Assembly: GCF_007994075.1 (NCBI RefSeq)
Contig: NZ_VIWU01000001.1
Location: 930,001 to 994,000 of the forward strand
DNA length: 64,000 nt
Direction: 5' to 3'
From: Pseudonocardia hierapolitana
GTDB taxonomy: Bacteria > Actinomycetota > Actinomycetes > Mycobacteriales > Pseudonocardiaceae
Under the pieces are notes generated by a model that searched no databases, was not told the DNA's origin, and worked only from the letters and a program-made list of their open reading frames with translations. A program made the translations under genes and the position numbers. Of the stretch, positions 8,170 to 16,689 are shown in pieces. How positions within the stretch are numbered: the first letter of the stretch is position 1; every line of letters begins with the position of its first letter.

Positions 8170-9591
8170 ATGGCGAAGCTCGACACGGCTCGCGGAATCG
8201 CCGGCGTGCTATCGGTGAACCCGATGTTCGCGCGATCCGGCGAGATCGCCGCCGTGCCGCGGCACCGGCTCCCGGACACGCCGATGGATCCCGCGACCGC
8301 TTACCAGATCGTCCACGACCACCTCATGCTCGACGGGAACGCGCGGCTCAACCTGGCGACCTTCGTGACCACATGGATGGAACCGGAGGCCGACCGGCTG
8401 ATGGGCGAGTGCCTCGACAAGAACATGATCGACAAGGACGAGTACCCGCAGACCGCCGAGCTCGAAGTGCGCTGCGTGAACATGCTCGCCGCGCTGTGGA
8501 ACGCCCCGGGGAACGGCTCGCAGGCGGCCTCGGCGCTCGGCTGCTCGACCATCGGGTCGAGCGAAGCCGCGATGTTCGCCGGGCTCGCGCTCAAACGGCG
8601 CTGGCAACAGCGGCGCCGCGCCGCCGGTGCGGACACCGCCCGGCCCAACCTCGTGATGGGAATCAACGTCCAGGTCTGCTGGGACAAGTTCTGCAACTAC
8701 TTCGAGGTCGAGCCACGCTTCGCGCCGATGTCGGGCGAGCGGTTCCATCTCGACGCCGCACAGGCCGTCGGGCTGTGCGACGAGAACACCATCGGCGTCG
8801 TCGCGATCCTCGGCTCCACCTTCGACGGCAGCTACGAGCCGGTGGCCGAGATCGCCGCCGCGCTGGACGATCTCCAGTCCGGCACCGGCCTCGACATCCC
8901 GGTGCACGTCGACGGCGCGTCCGGGGGCATGGTTGCCCCGTTCCTCGACCCCGGACTGGAATGGGACTTCCGGCTGCCCCGCGTCGCGTCGATCAACACC
9001 TCGGGACACAAGTACGGGCTGGTCTACCCCGGGGTCGGCTGGGTGGTCTGGCGGGACGCGGAGGCACTGCCGGAGGAACTGATCTTCAAGGTCAACTACC
9101 TGGGCGGAGAGATGCCTACCCTCGCCCTGAACTTCTCCCGGCCCGGTGGGCAGGTGGTGGCGCAGTACTACACGTTCCTGCGTCTGGGGCAGGAGGGATT
9201 CCGGCAGGTCCAGCAGGAGTGCCGCGACGTCGCCATGTACACATCGGCACGGCTCGCGGAGCTGGGCCCGTTCCGGCTGCTCACCCGCGGGGACGAGCTC
9301 CCGGTGTTCGCGTTCACGCTGCACGACGACGTCACGAACTACAGCGTCTTCGACGTCTCGGCCGGGCTGCGGGAGCGCGGTTGGCAGGTGCCTGCCTACA
9401 CGTTCCCGGCCGACCGGGAGGATCTCGCCGCCCTGCGCGTCGTGGTGCGCAACGGCACCAGTCGCGAGATGGCCGACCTCCTGCTGGACGACGTCGCCCA
9501 CCTGCTGCCCCGGTTGCAGCGGCAGTCCGCTCCGGCCAGGGGGTCGGACGCGGCGGGCTTCGACCACGCGTCCGCGCACCGCAAGTCCTGA
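8170..9591 (+). CDS. gadB: glutamate decarboxylase (PLP-dependent)
   Basis: 473 residues, the usual length. It belongs to the group II PLP decarboxylases; the cofactor lysine sits in INTSGHKYGLVYPGVGW, and the phosphate-binding GSSEAAM and the substrate-region HVDGASGGMVAPF are intact. It converts L-glutamate to GABA and CO2, consuming a proton, in acid resistance or the GABA shunt. No glutamate/GABA antiporter gene is next to it. The start at 8170 (MAKLDTARG) has GGGAGG (8158-8163) upstream; an ATG at 8143 is the alternative. Confidence 0.95.
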   Translation: MAKLDTARGIAGVLSVNPMFARSGEIAAVPRHRLPDTPMDPATAYQIVHDHLMLDGNARLNLATFVTTWMEPEADRLMGECLDKNMIDKDEYPQTAELEVRCVNMLAALWNAPGNGSQAASALGCSTIGSSEAAMFAGLALKRRWQQRRRAAGADTARPNLVMGINVQVCWDKFCNYFEVEPRFAPMSGERFHLDAAQAVGLCDENTIGVVAILGSTFDGSYEPVAEIAAALDDLQSGTGLDIPVHVDGASGGMVAPFLDPGLEWDFRLPRVASINTSGHKYGLVYPGVGWVVWRDAEALPEELIFKVNYLGGEMPTLALNFSRPGGQVVAQYYTFLRLGQEGFRQVQQECRDVAMYTSARLAELGPFRLLTRGDELPVFAFTLHDDVTNYSVFDVSAGLRERGWQVPAYTFPADREDLAALRVVVRNGTSREMADLLLDDVAHLLPRLQRQSAPARGSDAAGFDHASAHRKS

Positions 9592-9595
9592 ACCG

Positions 9596-10267
9596 TCACG
9601 ACGCATCACCGACCAGGCCGAGCACGCCGACCACGACCAGGTAGCCGCCCAGCGCGCCGAAGAACCCGATCGTGATCACCCGCTGGTGCTCGCGGATCCA
9701 TGAGATGACCCGCTCGAGGAATTCCCGGGACACCGTCGGCCGGTAGACCGACAGCACCAGCGCCACGATGGCGAGGCTGAACCAGATGCCGTTGTAGACC
9801 ACCACCTGCAGCACGCCGCTCGCGGTGCCGCTCGCGCCTGCGGCGATCGCATTCAGCGCGGCCAGGTAGACGAGCCCGGGCAGGTGGGTGAGCACACCGG
9901 CGACCGCGGCGCCGGAGGGCGACATATCCGTCAACCGGCGCCGTAGCCAGCTGTCGGGTTCCCCCGAGCCGCGGGGCCGGGATCGGGGCAGCCATCCGAT
10001 CCACGCACTGGCGGCGCAGCCCAGCGCGGAGGTTCCCAGCACGAGGTCGAGCAGCGGGCGGACCGCCGACGACGCGCGCGTCGACTGCAGTCCGCCGAGG
10101 AGGACGACGACCAGCGTCCCGACGGCGAGGCTGAACCCGAGCCCCACGACGAGGTAGGCCACCAGCAGCCGCTGCGGACGCGGCGTCGAGAGCATCGCGA
10201 AGACGGCCGCCGCACTCGTTGGACGGATCACGCCGGTCAGGGCGAGAACGAGCGCCTCCGTGCTCAT
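9596..10267 (-). CDS. GAP/Sap-family membrane protein (sulfolipid-addressing-protein-like)
   Basis: 223 residues with about six membrane segments. The N-terminal ALTGVIRPTSAAAVFAMLST with VGLGFSLAVG, and a second half beginning SGAAVAGVLTHLPGLVYLAAL, resemble the GAP (Sap) family, which relates to lipid export in mycobacteria. It is the last gene of a three-gene unit (DUF6325, SHOCT, this gene), 16 bp after the SHOCT stop, and nearly abuts gadB convergently (4 bp between stops). Confidence 0.8.
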   Translation of the reverse strand: MSTEALVLALTGVIRPTSAAAVFAMLSTPRPQRLLVAYLVVGLGFSLAVGTLVVVLLGGLQSTRASSAVRPLLDLVLGTSALGCAASAWIGWLPRSRPRGSGEPDSWLRRRLTDMSPSGAAVAGVLTHLPGLVYLAALNAIAAGASGTASGVLQVVVYNGIWFSLAIVALVLSVYRPTVSREFLERVISWIREHQRVITIGFFGALGGYLVVVGVLGLVGDAS

Positions 10268-10283
10268 GTCGCCCAGACCGCTT

Positions 10284-10565
10284 TCACGCGTTCAGGATCC
10301 GGCTCTTCTGCTGCTGGAACTCGGCCTCGGTGAGCACACCCTGGCTCTTCAGCTCGCCCAGCTGCTTCAACTGCGCCAGCGTGTCGTCCATGCCCCCGGC
10401 GGCCGCGGGCTCGGGCTCGACGGGTTCCTGCGCGTCGGCCTGCTGCTGGTCCTGGCGGGCCCACCGGCCCCCCTGCCGCCGCGACACCCGGTTGGACACC
10501 GCCGTGGCCGTGCCGGCGACGATCGCCGTGCGTGCTATTCCTCGAAGCAGACCGGGCATGTTCAT
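10284..10565 (-). CDS. small SHOCT-domain protein
   Basis: 93 residues. The N-terminus MPGLLRGIARTAIVAGTATA is weakly hydrophobic, followed by a basic and Gln/Glu-rich linker. A C-terminal SHOCT motif reads LAQLKQLGELKSQGVLTEAE then FQQQKSRIL. GAGAGG precedes the ATG. It is the middle gene of the DUF6325-SHOCT-GAP unit. It probably acts as an oligomerisation or membrane-adaptor protein; no enzyme function is visible. Confidence 0.85.
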   Translation of the reverse strand: MNMPGLLRGIARTAIVAGTATAVSNRVSRRQGGRWARQDQQQADAQEPVEPEPAAAGGMDDTLAQLKQLGELKSQGVLTEAEFQQQKSRILNA

Positions 10566-10606
10566 CGTCCTCTCAGGTGTCGGGACCGGTCGGTGGCGAT
10601 GCCGTA

Positions 10607-11062
10607 TCAGGCGCGGGCGGGCTTGGCCTCCTCGACCGCGTCGAGTGCGTCGAGCAGGGCCGCGACGGGGATGCGCCCACTCGCCACCAGTTCGGCTCCG
10701 GCCCGGCGAAGCGCCGACACGAACGGGATCGCCCAGAGGTTCTCGTACACCACGATCGCGGCCGCGGTGCCCGGCTCGATCGCGGCGGCGGCCTCGTCCA
10801 GGTCGTCATGAGCGACGAGACCCGACGTCGCGCCCTCCAGGACCCGGAGGTCGAGCTCGCCGTCGCCGTCGAGGTCGGCGATCTCCAGGCCGGTCACCGA
10901 TCCGTCGGCCTCCTTGCGGATGAAGGCCAGGTCGAGGATGCGCACGGTCCCCCGGTCGACCAGATCGAGGATTCGTTGCAGCACGTCCCCCGGCACCCGC
11001 GTATCCGGGAACTCCACGACGAGGTAGTCGACCGGTCCCATCATGTCCAGTTCGTCGCCCAT
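10607..11062 (-). CDS. DUF6325 family protein
   Basis: 151 residues. It begins MMGPVDYLVVEFPDTRVPGD and contains RILDLAFIRKEADGSVTGLE, both characteristic of DUF6325, and the pattern VVYENLWAIPFVSALRRAGAE resembles the repeat seen in related DUF1269-type proteins. Function is unknown; members often neighbour SHOCT and GAP genes, as here. It is the first gene of the unit, and its dyad promoter is 64 bp upstream. Confidence 0.85.
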   Translation of the reverse strand: MGDELDMMGPVDYLVVEFPDTRVPGDVLQRILDLVDRGTVRILDLAFIRKEADGSVTGLEIADLDGDGELDLRVLEGATSGLVAHDDLDEAAAAIEPGTAAAIVVYENLWAIPFVSALRRAGAELVASGRIPVAALLDALDAVEEAKPARA

Positions 11063-11098
11063 GTCACTCCTTCGTACGGCGCTCGGGCACGTCCGGGA

Positions 11099-11143
11099 AC
11101 GCTCGCCCGGGCGTTCCTCCGTGACCTCACCTCCGACGGATGA
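11099..11143 (-). promoter_or_regulatory. dyad promoter (site 6) for DUF6325-SHOCT-GAP
   Basis: Dyad TCACCT-CCGAC-GGATGA at 11127-11143, 22 bp, then GAGCGT (11099-11104) toward the gene. The start codon is 64 bp after the dyad. Confidence 0.6.
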
Positions 11144-11153
11144 ACAGCGGAGA

Positions 11154-12356
11154 TCAGGTCGGCGCGGCTTTCAGGTCCTGCTTCTGCTGCTCGCGTTCGC
11201 TGCGCCGCTCGCGTCGCGACTTCTTCGCAGGCGCATCCGGGTCCGGTTCCTTCGGGGTGTCCCTCAGCAGCGCATCGGCCCACTTGGCCTGCGGATCGAT
11301 GTCCACGAGCAGCGCCTTGGCCAGCAGCGTCAGCGGGATGGCGAGGATCGCCCCGAGCGGGCCGAGCAACCACGCCCAGAACACCAGCACCACGAACGTC
11401 ACGGTGACCGACAGCCCCACCGCGTCCCCGATGAACCGGGGCTGGATGATCGACTGGACCACGAAGTTGATCCCGCAGTACACCACGATGACGATCACCA
11501 TCAGCTGCGGTCCGCCGGTCAGGAGCGCGAGCAGCGCGGGTGGCACGACGCCGATGATGAACCCGACGTTCGGGATGTAGTTGGTGATGAACGACAGCAG
11601 GCCCCAGGTGACCGCGAGCGGGATGCCCAGCAGCGCCAGCGCGACCGAGTCGAGCACCGCCACGATCAACCCGAAGACGGTCGTCACCAGCAGGTACTGC
11701 CGGGTGCCCCAGGCGAAGTGTCCGAGCGCGTCGGCGATTCTCGGCCGGTCCGCCGCGATCGACGCCAGCCGGTCCCCGGTGCCCCCGGCCTCGACGCTGA
11801 GGAAGAGCAGCAGCGCCAGCAGGAACACGAGGTTGGACGCCAGCCCGGCCACGCTGCTCAGCAGCGACCCGAGCACGCCTGCGAAGCTGCCGAGGCTCAG
11901 GGAGCTCCTCGCCTGCGCGAGCTGCTCCGGTCCCACTCCCAGCGCGGCCAGCTGCGCGGTCGCGGACGTCACCAGGCCGTCGGCCGTCGACGCGTACTTC
12001 GGCAGCTCGGTCGCCAGCCGGGCAACGGAGAAGACGATGCCGAGGGCCAGCCCCAACATGATCGCGTAGACGAGGAGGATCACCACGAGTGTCGTGGCCC
12101 ATCCCGGCCACCCGTGGCGCCGTAGCCAGCTCTGCGCCGGCGCCACGGCGATCACGATGATGAGTGCCATGAACGCCGGGCCGATCAGCCACGCGACTGC
12201 CTGCACCCCTGCGAGGACGATCACCGTAGCGGCCGCACCGACGAGGATGACCATCGCCCGCGGCAGGCCACCCTGCCGTGCTGGCGGCCGTGAGCGGACA
12301 CCGTCCGAGGATGGACGGGCGGCCGGGATGGCGGGAGTGCCTGCCGGTGTGGTCAC
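11154..12356 (-). CDS. AI-2E family transporter (first copy)
   Basis: About 400 residues with eight membrane helices. Hallmarks of the AI-2E/PerM family are the SFITNYIPNVGFIIGVVPPA stretch, the SIIQPRFIGDAVGLSVTVTF stretch and the C-terminal GPLGAILAIPLTLLAKALLV. The tail is charged (KKSRRERRSEREQQKQDL). The family includes the E. coli TqsA exporter, but most members have unknown substrates. GTG 12356 is preferred: no ribosome binding site precedes it, yet a promoter hexamer TACCGT ends exactly 6 nt before it, which would make the mRNA leaderless. A GTG at 12395 lies inside the dyad and is less likely. A second copy is at 23462. Confidence 0.88.
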   Translation of the reverse strand: MTTPAGTPAIPAARPSSDGVRSRPPARQGGLPRAMVILVGAAATVIVLAGVQAVAWLIGPAFMALIIVIAVAPAQSWLRRHGWPGWATTLVVILLVYAIMLGLALGIVFSVARLATELPKYASTADGLVTSATAQLAALGVGPEQLAQARSSLSLGSFAGVLGSLLSSVAGLASNLVFLLALLLFLSVEAGGTGDRLASIAADRPRIADALGHFAWGTRQYLLVTTVFGLIVAVLDSVALALLGIPLAVTWGLLSFITNYIPNVGFIIGVVPPALLALLTGGPQLMVIVIVVYCGINFVVQSIIQPRFIGDAVGLSVTVTFVVLVFWAWLLGPLGAILAIPLTLLAKALLVDIDPQAKWADALLRDTPKEPDPDAPAKKSRRERRSEREQQKQDLKAAPT

Positions 12357-12362
12357 CCCCGG

Positions 12363-12408
12363 ACGGTAGGGCCGGCGCCGGACCCCCGGCGTCACCCGCG
12401 GCGGGCGA
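12363..12408 (-). promoter_or_regulatory. dyad promoter (site 7), leaderless type, for the first AI-2E gene
   Basis: Dyad TCACCC-GCGGC-GGGCGA at 12392-12408, 23 bp, then TACCGT (12363-12368), and 6 nt later the GTG at 12356. The dyad centre would be about 43-44 bp upstream of a transcription start placed on the GTG. Confidence 0.65.
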
Positions 12409-12443
12409 ATGCAGCTACTGCAGCCCTGAGCGCGGGGCGCACG

Positions 12444-12731
12444 TCACCCTCTCCCCCCGCCTCCGGCCGACGGCGAGCCCCGCCGCAAGATCACCACGAG
12501 CGCCAGGATCGTCAGCAAGGCCCCGAGGAACAGCCCAGAATCCGACAGCACCAGCCCGATCAGCAGCAGGATCGCCGCAAGAGCGACGCCCGCCCACGTC
12601 ACCCAGCGCAGGAGCCGCGCCCGCCACGGCGTGGGCCACCGGCGCAGGAGTCCGGCCAGTGCCGGATCCTCGGCGGCGAGGGCTTCCTCGATCGCGCGGA
12701 GGGCACGTCGCTCCCGTGGGGTCAACTTCAT
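12444..12731 (-). CDS. DUF3040 domain protein
   Basis: 95 residues. It begins MKLTPRERRALRAIEEALAA, the typical DUF3040 opening, followed by a positively charged stretch and two membrane helices (TWAGVALAAILLLIGLVL and GALLTILALVVILRRG). Function is unknown. TAGGAGG, overlapping the stop of the upstream 59-aa gene, serves as its ribosome binding site, so the two are probably translated together. Confidence 0.85.
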   Translation of the reverse strand: MKLTPRERRALRAIEEALAAEDPALAGLLRRWPTPWRARLLRWVTWAGVALAAILLLIGLVLSDSGLFLGALLTILALVVILRRGSPSAGGGGRG

Positions 12732-12740
12732 CGCCGCCTC

Positions 12741-12920
12741 CTACCGCTGCCCGTCGGGCTCGATCCCAGGACGGCCTGCGCCGGGCGCGGCCAGCACGAC
12801 CGTCATCACCCGCAGCGCGTAGGGCGACGACGCGCTCGAGACCATCACCCGGGCGTAGAGCTCGGTGAAGGTCGACACGGCCACGGCGGCCATCGCGGCG
12901 GAGAAGGCGGCGAGTGTCAT
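12741..12920 (-). CDS. 59-aa small hydrophobic protein upstream of the DUF3040 gene
   Basis: The frame from ATG 12920 to TAG 12741 encodes 59 residues beginning MTLAAFSAAMAAVAVSTFTE, with a hydrophobic N-terminal half and a Pro/Gly-rich tail ending in GIEPDGQR. GGGGAGG stands 5-11 bp before the ATG, and the stop is followed after 9 bp by the DUF3040 start. Strong initiation signals and operon placement support a real gene. No family is recognised. No dyad promoter was found upstream. An inverted repeat GTCCC-N8-GGGAC at 12966-12983 is the only structure seen there. Confidence 0.6.
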   Translation of the reverse strand: MTLAAFSAAMAAVAVSTFTELYARVMVSSASSPYALRVMTVVLAAPGAGRPGIEPDGQR

Positions 12921-13036
12921 CTGAGCCTCCCCGGTCAGTAGCTCGGTTCGGGAACCGGCGCATCGGTCCCGCCGTCACGGGACGGCCCCGGAGCGAGCTC
13001 CTTCCGGGGGAAGCGCGCACGCACCTCAGTCCCCCG

Positions 13037-14866
13037 TCATCCGCGGGCGGTTCGGTCGAGCGCCTTGTCGAGGGTGATCGCGGCGTCGATGAGCGCGAGG
13101 TGGGTGAAGGCCTGCGGGAAGTTGCCGATCTGCTCGCCGGTGAGGGCGATCTCCTCGGAGAACAGCCCGACGTGGTTGGCGTAGGTGAGCATCTTCTCGA
13201 AGGCGAGCCGGGCGTCCTCGAGCCTGCCGGCCCGCGCGAGCGCGTCGACGTACATGAACGAGCAGAGCGAGAAGGTGCCCTCCGAGCCGAGCAGACCGTC
13301 GGGCGATGCGCCGGGGTCGTAGCGGTAGACGAGGCTGTCGGTCACCAGCTCGTCGTCCATCGCCCTCAGCGTGGAGGCCCACATCGGGTCGTGCGGGGCG
13401 ACGAACCCGACACTGGACATCCGCAGCAGCGACGAGTCCAGCACGTCGCTGGCGTAATGCTGGACGAACGCCTTCCGTTGCGCGTTCCAGCCCTTGGTCA
13501 TGATCTGGTCGTAGATCGCGTCCCGGGCCTCACGCCAGCGATCGACGGCGGCGGGACGCCCGTGCGAGGCCGCCATCCGGATGCCCCGGTCGAACGCCAC
13601 CCAGCACATCAGCCGGCCGTAGGTGAAGTCCTGGCGGCCGCCGCGGGTCTCCCAGATTCCCTCCTCCGGTTGGTCCCAGTGCTCGGCGAGCCAGTCCAGG
13701 AGTTCGCGGATCGCGATCCAGCCGCGGTGCCCGACCTGCAGGCCGTGCTCGTCGGCGAAGAAGATGCTGTCCAGCGCCTCGCCGTAGATGTCGAGCTGGA
13801 GCTGGTCGGAGGCGCCGTTGCCGATCCGGACCGGGCGCGAGCGGCGGTAGCCCGACCAGTGCTCCAGCGACTCCTCCTTGAGATCCGATGACCCGTCGAC
13901 CCGGTACATGATGTTCAGGGGGCCACCCTCGCCCCCCACGCGCTCGGCCACCCGGTCCCGCAGCCAGCCGCTGAACTGCGCCGACTCCTCGGTGAAGCCC
14001 AGCCGCAGGAGGGCGTAGATCGAGAACGACGCGTCCCGTACCCAGGTGAAGCGGTAGTCCCAGTTGCGCTCGCCGCCCACCTGCTCGGGCAGCCCCGTGG
14101 TCGGAGCGGCCACCATCCCGCCGGTCGGGGCGTAGGTCATCAGCTTGAGCGTGATCGCCGAGCGCTGCAGTGTCTCCCGCCAGCGGCCGGTATAGGTCGA
14201 CTGGGCCAGCCATGAGCGCCAGAACTCGACCGTGTCGTCGAACATCTGCCGGAACTCCGCCACCCGGATCTCGCGCGGCGGGCCCTCCGCCGCCGACTCC
14301 AGCACCACACCTCGCACGTCCCCGGCCTTCAGATCGATCGACACCCGAACGTCGCCCTCCTCGACGCGGACCTCCGCCAGGCGCGCGTCGTCGGGCTCCC
14401 GCACCGCGTGCAGGGTCAACGTCAGGGCATCGGTGCTGAACACCGCCCCGTGCTGGGTCAGCTCCGTCCGGTGCGCCCTACGGCCGTACTCGAACCGCGG
14501 GGCGATGTCGACCTCGAAGCTCATCTCGCCGCGGACGCAGCGCAGCATCCGCACGAGCCGGTGGTTCCCGGTGGCCTCCCGGCCCGACGGCGTCATGAAG
14601 TCGACGACCTCGCCCACCCCGGCCTCGGTGATGAACCGCGTGATGAGCACGGCCGTGTCCGGGAAGTACATCTGCTTCGACTCGCAGTCACGGCTGGGCC
14701 GGACCCGGAAGTGGCCCCCACGCTCGTCGTCGAGGAGAGCACCGAAGACGCTCGGAGAGTCGAAACGCGGGCAGCAGAACCAGTCGATCGATCCATCCGT
14801 ACTCACCAGCGCCGCCGTCTGCAGGTCGCCGATCAGCCCGTGGTCGGCGATCGCTGCCTCGGTCAT
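13037..14866 (-). CDS. glycoside hydrolase family 15 protein (glucoamylase/trehalase type)
   Basis: 609 residues, the usual size for bacterial GH15. The N-terminal beta-sandwich begins IADHGLIGDLQTAALVSTDG with SIDWFCCPRFDSPSVF. The (alpha/alpha)6 catalytic barrel follows, with GGERNWDYRFTWVRDASFS, the GEALD segment and EGTFSLCSFMYVDALARAGR, which hold the expected carboxylates. Actinobacterial relatives hydrolyse trehalose or alpha-glucans to glucose in the cytosol. No signal peptide. The start at 14866 is supported by GGAGGAGG. With the GH63-like/GlgX pair and zwf it could feed stored glucose into the pentose phosphate pathway; this is inference. Confidence 0.92.
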   Translation of the reverse strand: MTEAAIADHGLIGDLQTAALVSTDGSIDWFCCPRFDSPSVFGALLDDERGGHFRVRPSRDCESKQMYFPDTAVLITRFITEAGVGEVVDFMTPSGREATGNHRLVRMLRCVRGEMSFEVDIAPRFEYGRRAHRTELTQHGAVFSTDALTLTLHAVREPDDARLAEVRVEEGDVRVSIDLKAGDVRGVVLESAAEGPPREIRVAEFRQMFDDTVEFWRSWLAQSTYTGRWRETLQRSAITLKLMTYAPTGGMVAAPTTGLPEQVGGERNWDYRFTWVRDASFSIYALLRLGFTEESAQFSGWLRDRVAERVGGEGGPLNIMYRVDGSSDLKEESLEHWSGYRRSRPVRIGNGASDQLQLDIYGEALDSIFFADEHGLQVGHRGWIAIRELLDWLAEHWDQPEEGIWETRGGRQDFTYGRLMCWVAFDRGIRMAASHGRPAAVDRWREARDAIYDQIMTKGWNAQRKAFVQHYASDVLDSSLLRMSSVGFVAPHDPMWASTLRAMDDELVTDSLVYRYDPGASPDGLLGSEGTFSLCSFMYVDALARAGRLEDARLAFEKMLTYANHVGLFSEEIALTGEQIGNFPQAFTHLALIDAAITLDKALDRTARG

Positions 14867-14931
14867 GACTGCCTCCTCCGTACCGAACGAGAGACCGCTC
14901 CGCGAGCAAGTCACGCCCCACGGTCAAGGCC

Positions 14932-14976
14932 ACCCTGCCCGGACGGAACGGCCGAGGCATCACCCGCGACGGACGA
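14932..14976 (-). promoter_or_regulatory. dyad promoter (site 8) for the GH15 gene
   Basis: Dyad TCACCC-GCGAC-GGACGA at 14960-14976, 22 bp, then CAGGGT (14932-14937). It starts 93 bp upstream of the ATG. The 305-bp gap 14867-15171 contains only this site and site 9. Confidence 0.65.
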
Positions 14977-15082
14977 GCGACCGCAGTCGCCTCCACGGCC
15001 CCGCCCTGTTTCTGCCCGGTTGCGCCCGCTGCCCGATAGCGCCCCGGTTTCGGCCGGGAGCGCGCGACGACCCGCACGCTGC

Positions 15083-15127
15083 TCACCTCAGCGAGGTGAT
15101 GCGTCGCCGTCGGCGCCGCCGGACCGT
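15083..15127 (+). promoter_or_regulatory. dyad promoter (site 9) reading through a GMC remnant into zwf
   Basis: Perfectly symmetric dyad TCACCT-CAGCG-AGGTGA at 15083-15099, 22 bp, then GACCGT (15122-15127). The first start codon downstream is the GTG of the GMC remnant (15172), and zwf lies 15 bp after the remnant's stop. Confidence 0.65.
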
Positions 15128-15171
15128 GGGCTTCCTCGACGTCGCACTCAACCGGCGCCCGAGGAGTCGAC

Positions 15172-15291
15172 GTGTCCGACGGCCGGCACTACGACGTCGT
15201 CGTCATCGGCACCGGCGCGGGCGGCGGCACGCTCGCGCACCGGCTCGCCCCGTCCGGGATGCGTGCTGATGCTCGAACGCGACTCGGATGA
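15172..15291 (+). pseudogene. 5' remnant of a GMC-type oxidoreductase gene
   Basis: GAGGAG precedes GTG 15172, which opens a frame beginning VSDGRHYDVVVIGTGAGGGT and then LAHRLAPSG. This is the FAD-binding Rossmann start of GMC oxidoreductases. A frameshift follows at about 15260: the next expected residues (VLMLERDSDD) are found in another frame, and the original frame stops at 15291. Only about 40 codons of a gene normally over 500 codons long remain, directly fused upstream of zwf. Its promoter and ribosome binding site are intact, so a 39-residue peptide may still be made. Confidence 0.75.
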
Positions 15292-15306
15292 TCGAGGGGG
15301 AGCACC

Positions 15307-16689
15307 GTGGCAGCAGACCGAGTGGATGCTCTTGTCATATTCGGGGCAACAGGTGACCTGGCGAAGCTGGAGACCTTTCCCGCCCTGGTGGGCCTGGTGG
15401 ACCGGGAGGTGCTCGACGTCCCCGTCATCGGGGTCGCCAAGAGCGGCTGGAACCTCGACCGCTTCCGTGACTACGCCGCGCGGTCGCTGCGGGATAACGG
15501 CATGGACGTCGAGTCGCCGGCGGCGCGGACGATGCTCGGCCTGCTCCGTTACGTGGACGGGGATCTCGGCGACGACGCCACCTACGCGGAGATGTCCCGG
15601 CAGATGGGTGACGCCCGGCGGGCCCTGTTCTACCTGGAGGTGCCCCCGTTCCTGTTCGGCCGCATCGCCGAGGGCATCTCGAAGGCGGGACGGGCCGAGG
15701 GCGCCCGGGTGATGGTGGAGAAACCCTTCGGCACCGACCTGGACAGCGCCATCGCGCTCAACGAGACCATGCACCGGTACTTCCCGGAGGACGCCATATA
15801 TCGCGTCGACCACTGGCTGGGACTGGATCCGCTCAACGACGTCCTCGTTGCCCGGTTCGCCAACTCGATGATCGAGCCGCTGCTCAACCGCGACCACGTG
15901 GAGAGCATCCAGATCACGATGGCCGAGGCCTTCGACGTCGCCGACCGGGGCCGGTTCTACGACGGGACCGGCGCGATCCGCGACGTCGTGCAGAACCACA
16001 TGCTGCAGGTGCTGGCCACCGTGGTCGCCGACCCGCCGGACGGCTCCGGCGTGAACTCGTGGCTGGACGCGAAGGCGCGCGTGGTGTCCGCACTGCGGCC
16101 GCTGACGCCTGCGGACACAGTCCGCGGCCAGTACGACGGCTACCGCGACGTGGACGGTGTCGACGCGCTGTCGACGGTGGAGTCGTACGTCGCGGTCCGG
16201 CTCGCGCTCGACTCGTGGCGGTGGGCGGGCGTGCCCCTGCTCATCCGCGCCGGCAAGACCCTGCCCGTGACCGCGACGGAGATCAGTATCAAGTTCCGCC
16301 CGGTGCCGTACGACGTGTTCGCGATGTTCGGTGTAACGGGCAAGAACCTCACCAACGCGCTGCGGTTCCGCATCTGGCCGAACACTCAGATCAGCCTCAC
16401 GCTGGCCGGGAAGAAGCCGGGCCCGGGAGCCGAGCCGCGACTGAACGACCTCGTGTTCGCCGAGCACGCCGGTGAGGAAATGCGACCCTACGACCGGCTC
16501 ATCGGCGCCGCCCTCGACGGTCGCCGGGTCTTCTTCGCCCGGCAGGACACCGTGGAGGCGGCGTGGCGCGTCGTCGACCCGGTTCTCGGCGACGCCGTAC
16601 CCGTGCACACGTACCCGCGGGGCAGCTGGGGACCGAAGGAGGCCGACAGCCTGCTCCCGAACGGCGAGACCTGGCACGACCCGGCCTGA
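15307..16689 (+). CDS. zwf: glucose-6-phosphate dehydrogenase
   Basis: 460 residues. The NADP-binding N-terminus reads VIFGATGDLAKLETFPALVG, the substrate region VMVEKPFGTDLDSA then YRVDHWLGLDPLND, the histidine motif VVQNHMLQVL, and a further motif IRAGKTLPVTATEISIKF. It oxidises glucose-6-phosphate to 6-phosphogluconolactone, making NADPH. In the usual RIDHYLGKE motif the phosphate-contacting lysine is here leucine (DHWLGL), while the catalytic histidines remain, so it may be a divergent paralogue. GTG 15307 is preceded by GAGGGGGAG. It is transcribed from site 9 through the GMC remnant. Confidence 0.9.
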   Translation: MAADRVDALVIFGATGDLAKLETFPALVGLVDREVLDVPVIGVAKSGWNLDRFRDYAARSLRDNGMDVESPAARTMLGLLRYVDGDLGDDATYAEMSRQMGDARRALFYLEVPPFLFGRIAEGISKAGRAEGARVMVEKPFGTDLDSAIALNETMHRYFPEDAIYRVDHWLGLDPLNDVLVARFANSMIEPLLNRDHVESIQITMAEAFDVADRGRFYDGTGAIRDVVQNHMLQVLATVVADPPDGSGVNSWLDAKARVVSALRPLTPADTVRGQYDGYRDVDGVDALSTVESYVAVRLALDSWRWAGVPLLIRAGKTLPVTATEISIKFRPVPYDVFAMFGVTGKNLTNALRFRIWPNTQISLTLAGKKPGPGAEPRLNDLVFAEHAGEEMRPYDRLIGAALDGRRVFFARQDTVEAAWRVVDPVLGDAVPVHTYPRGSWGPKEADSLLPNGETWHDPA

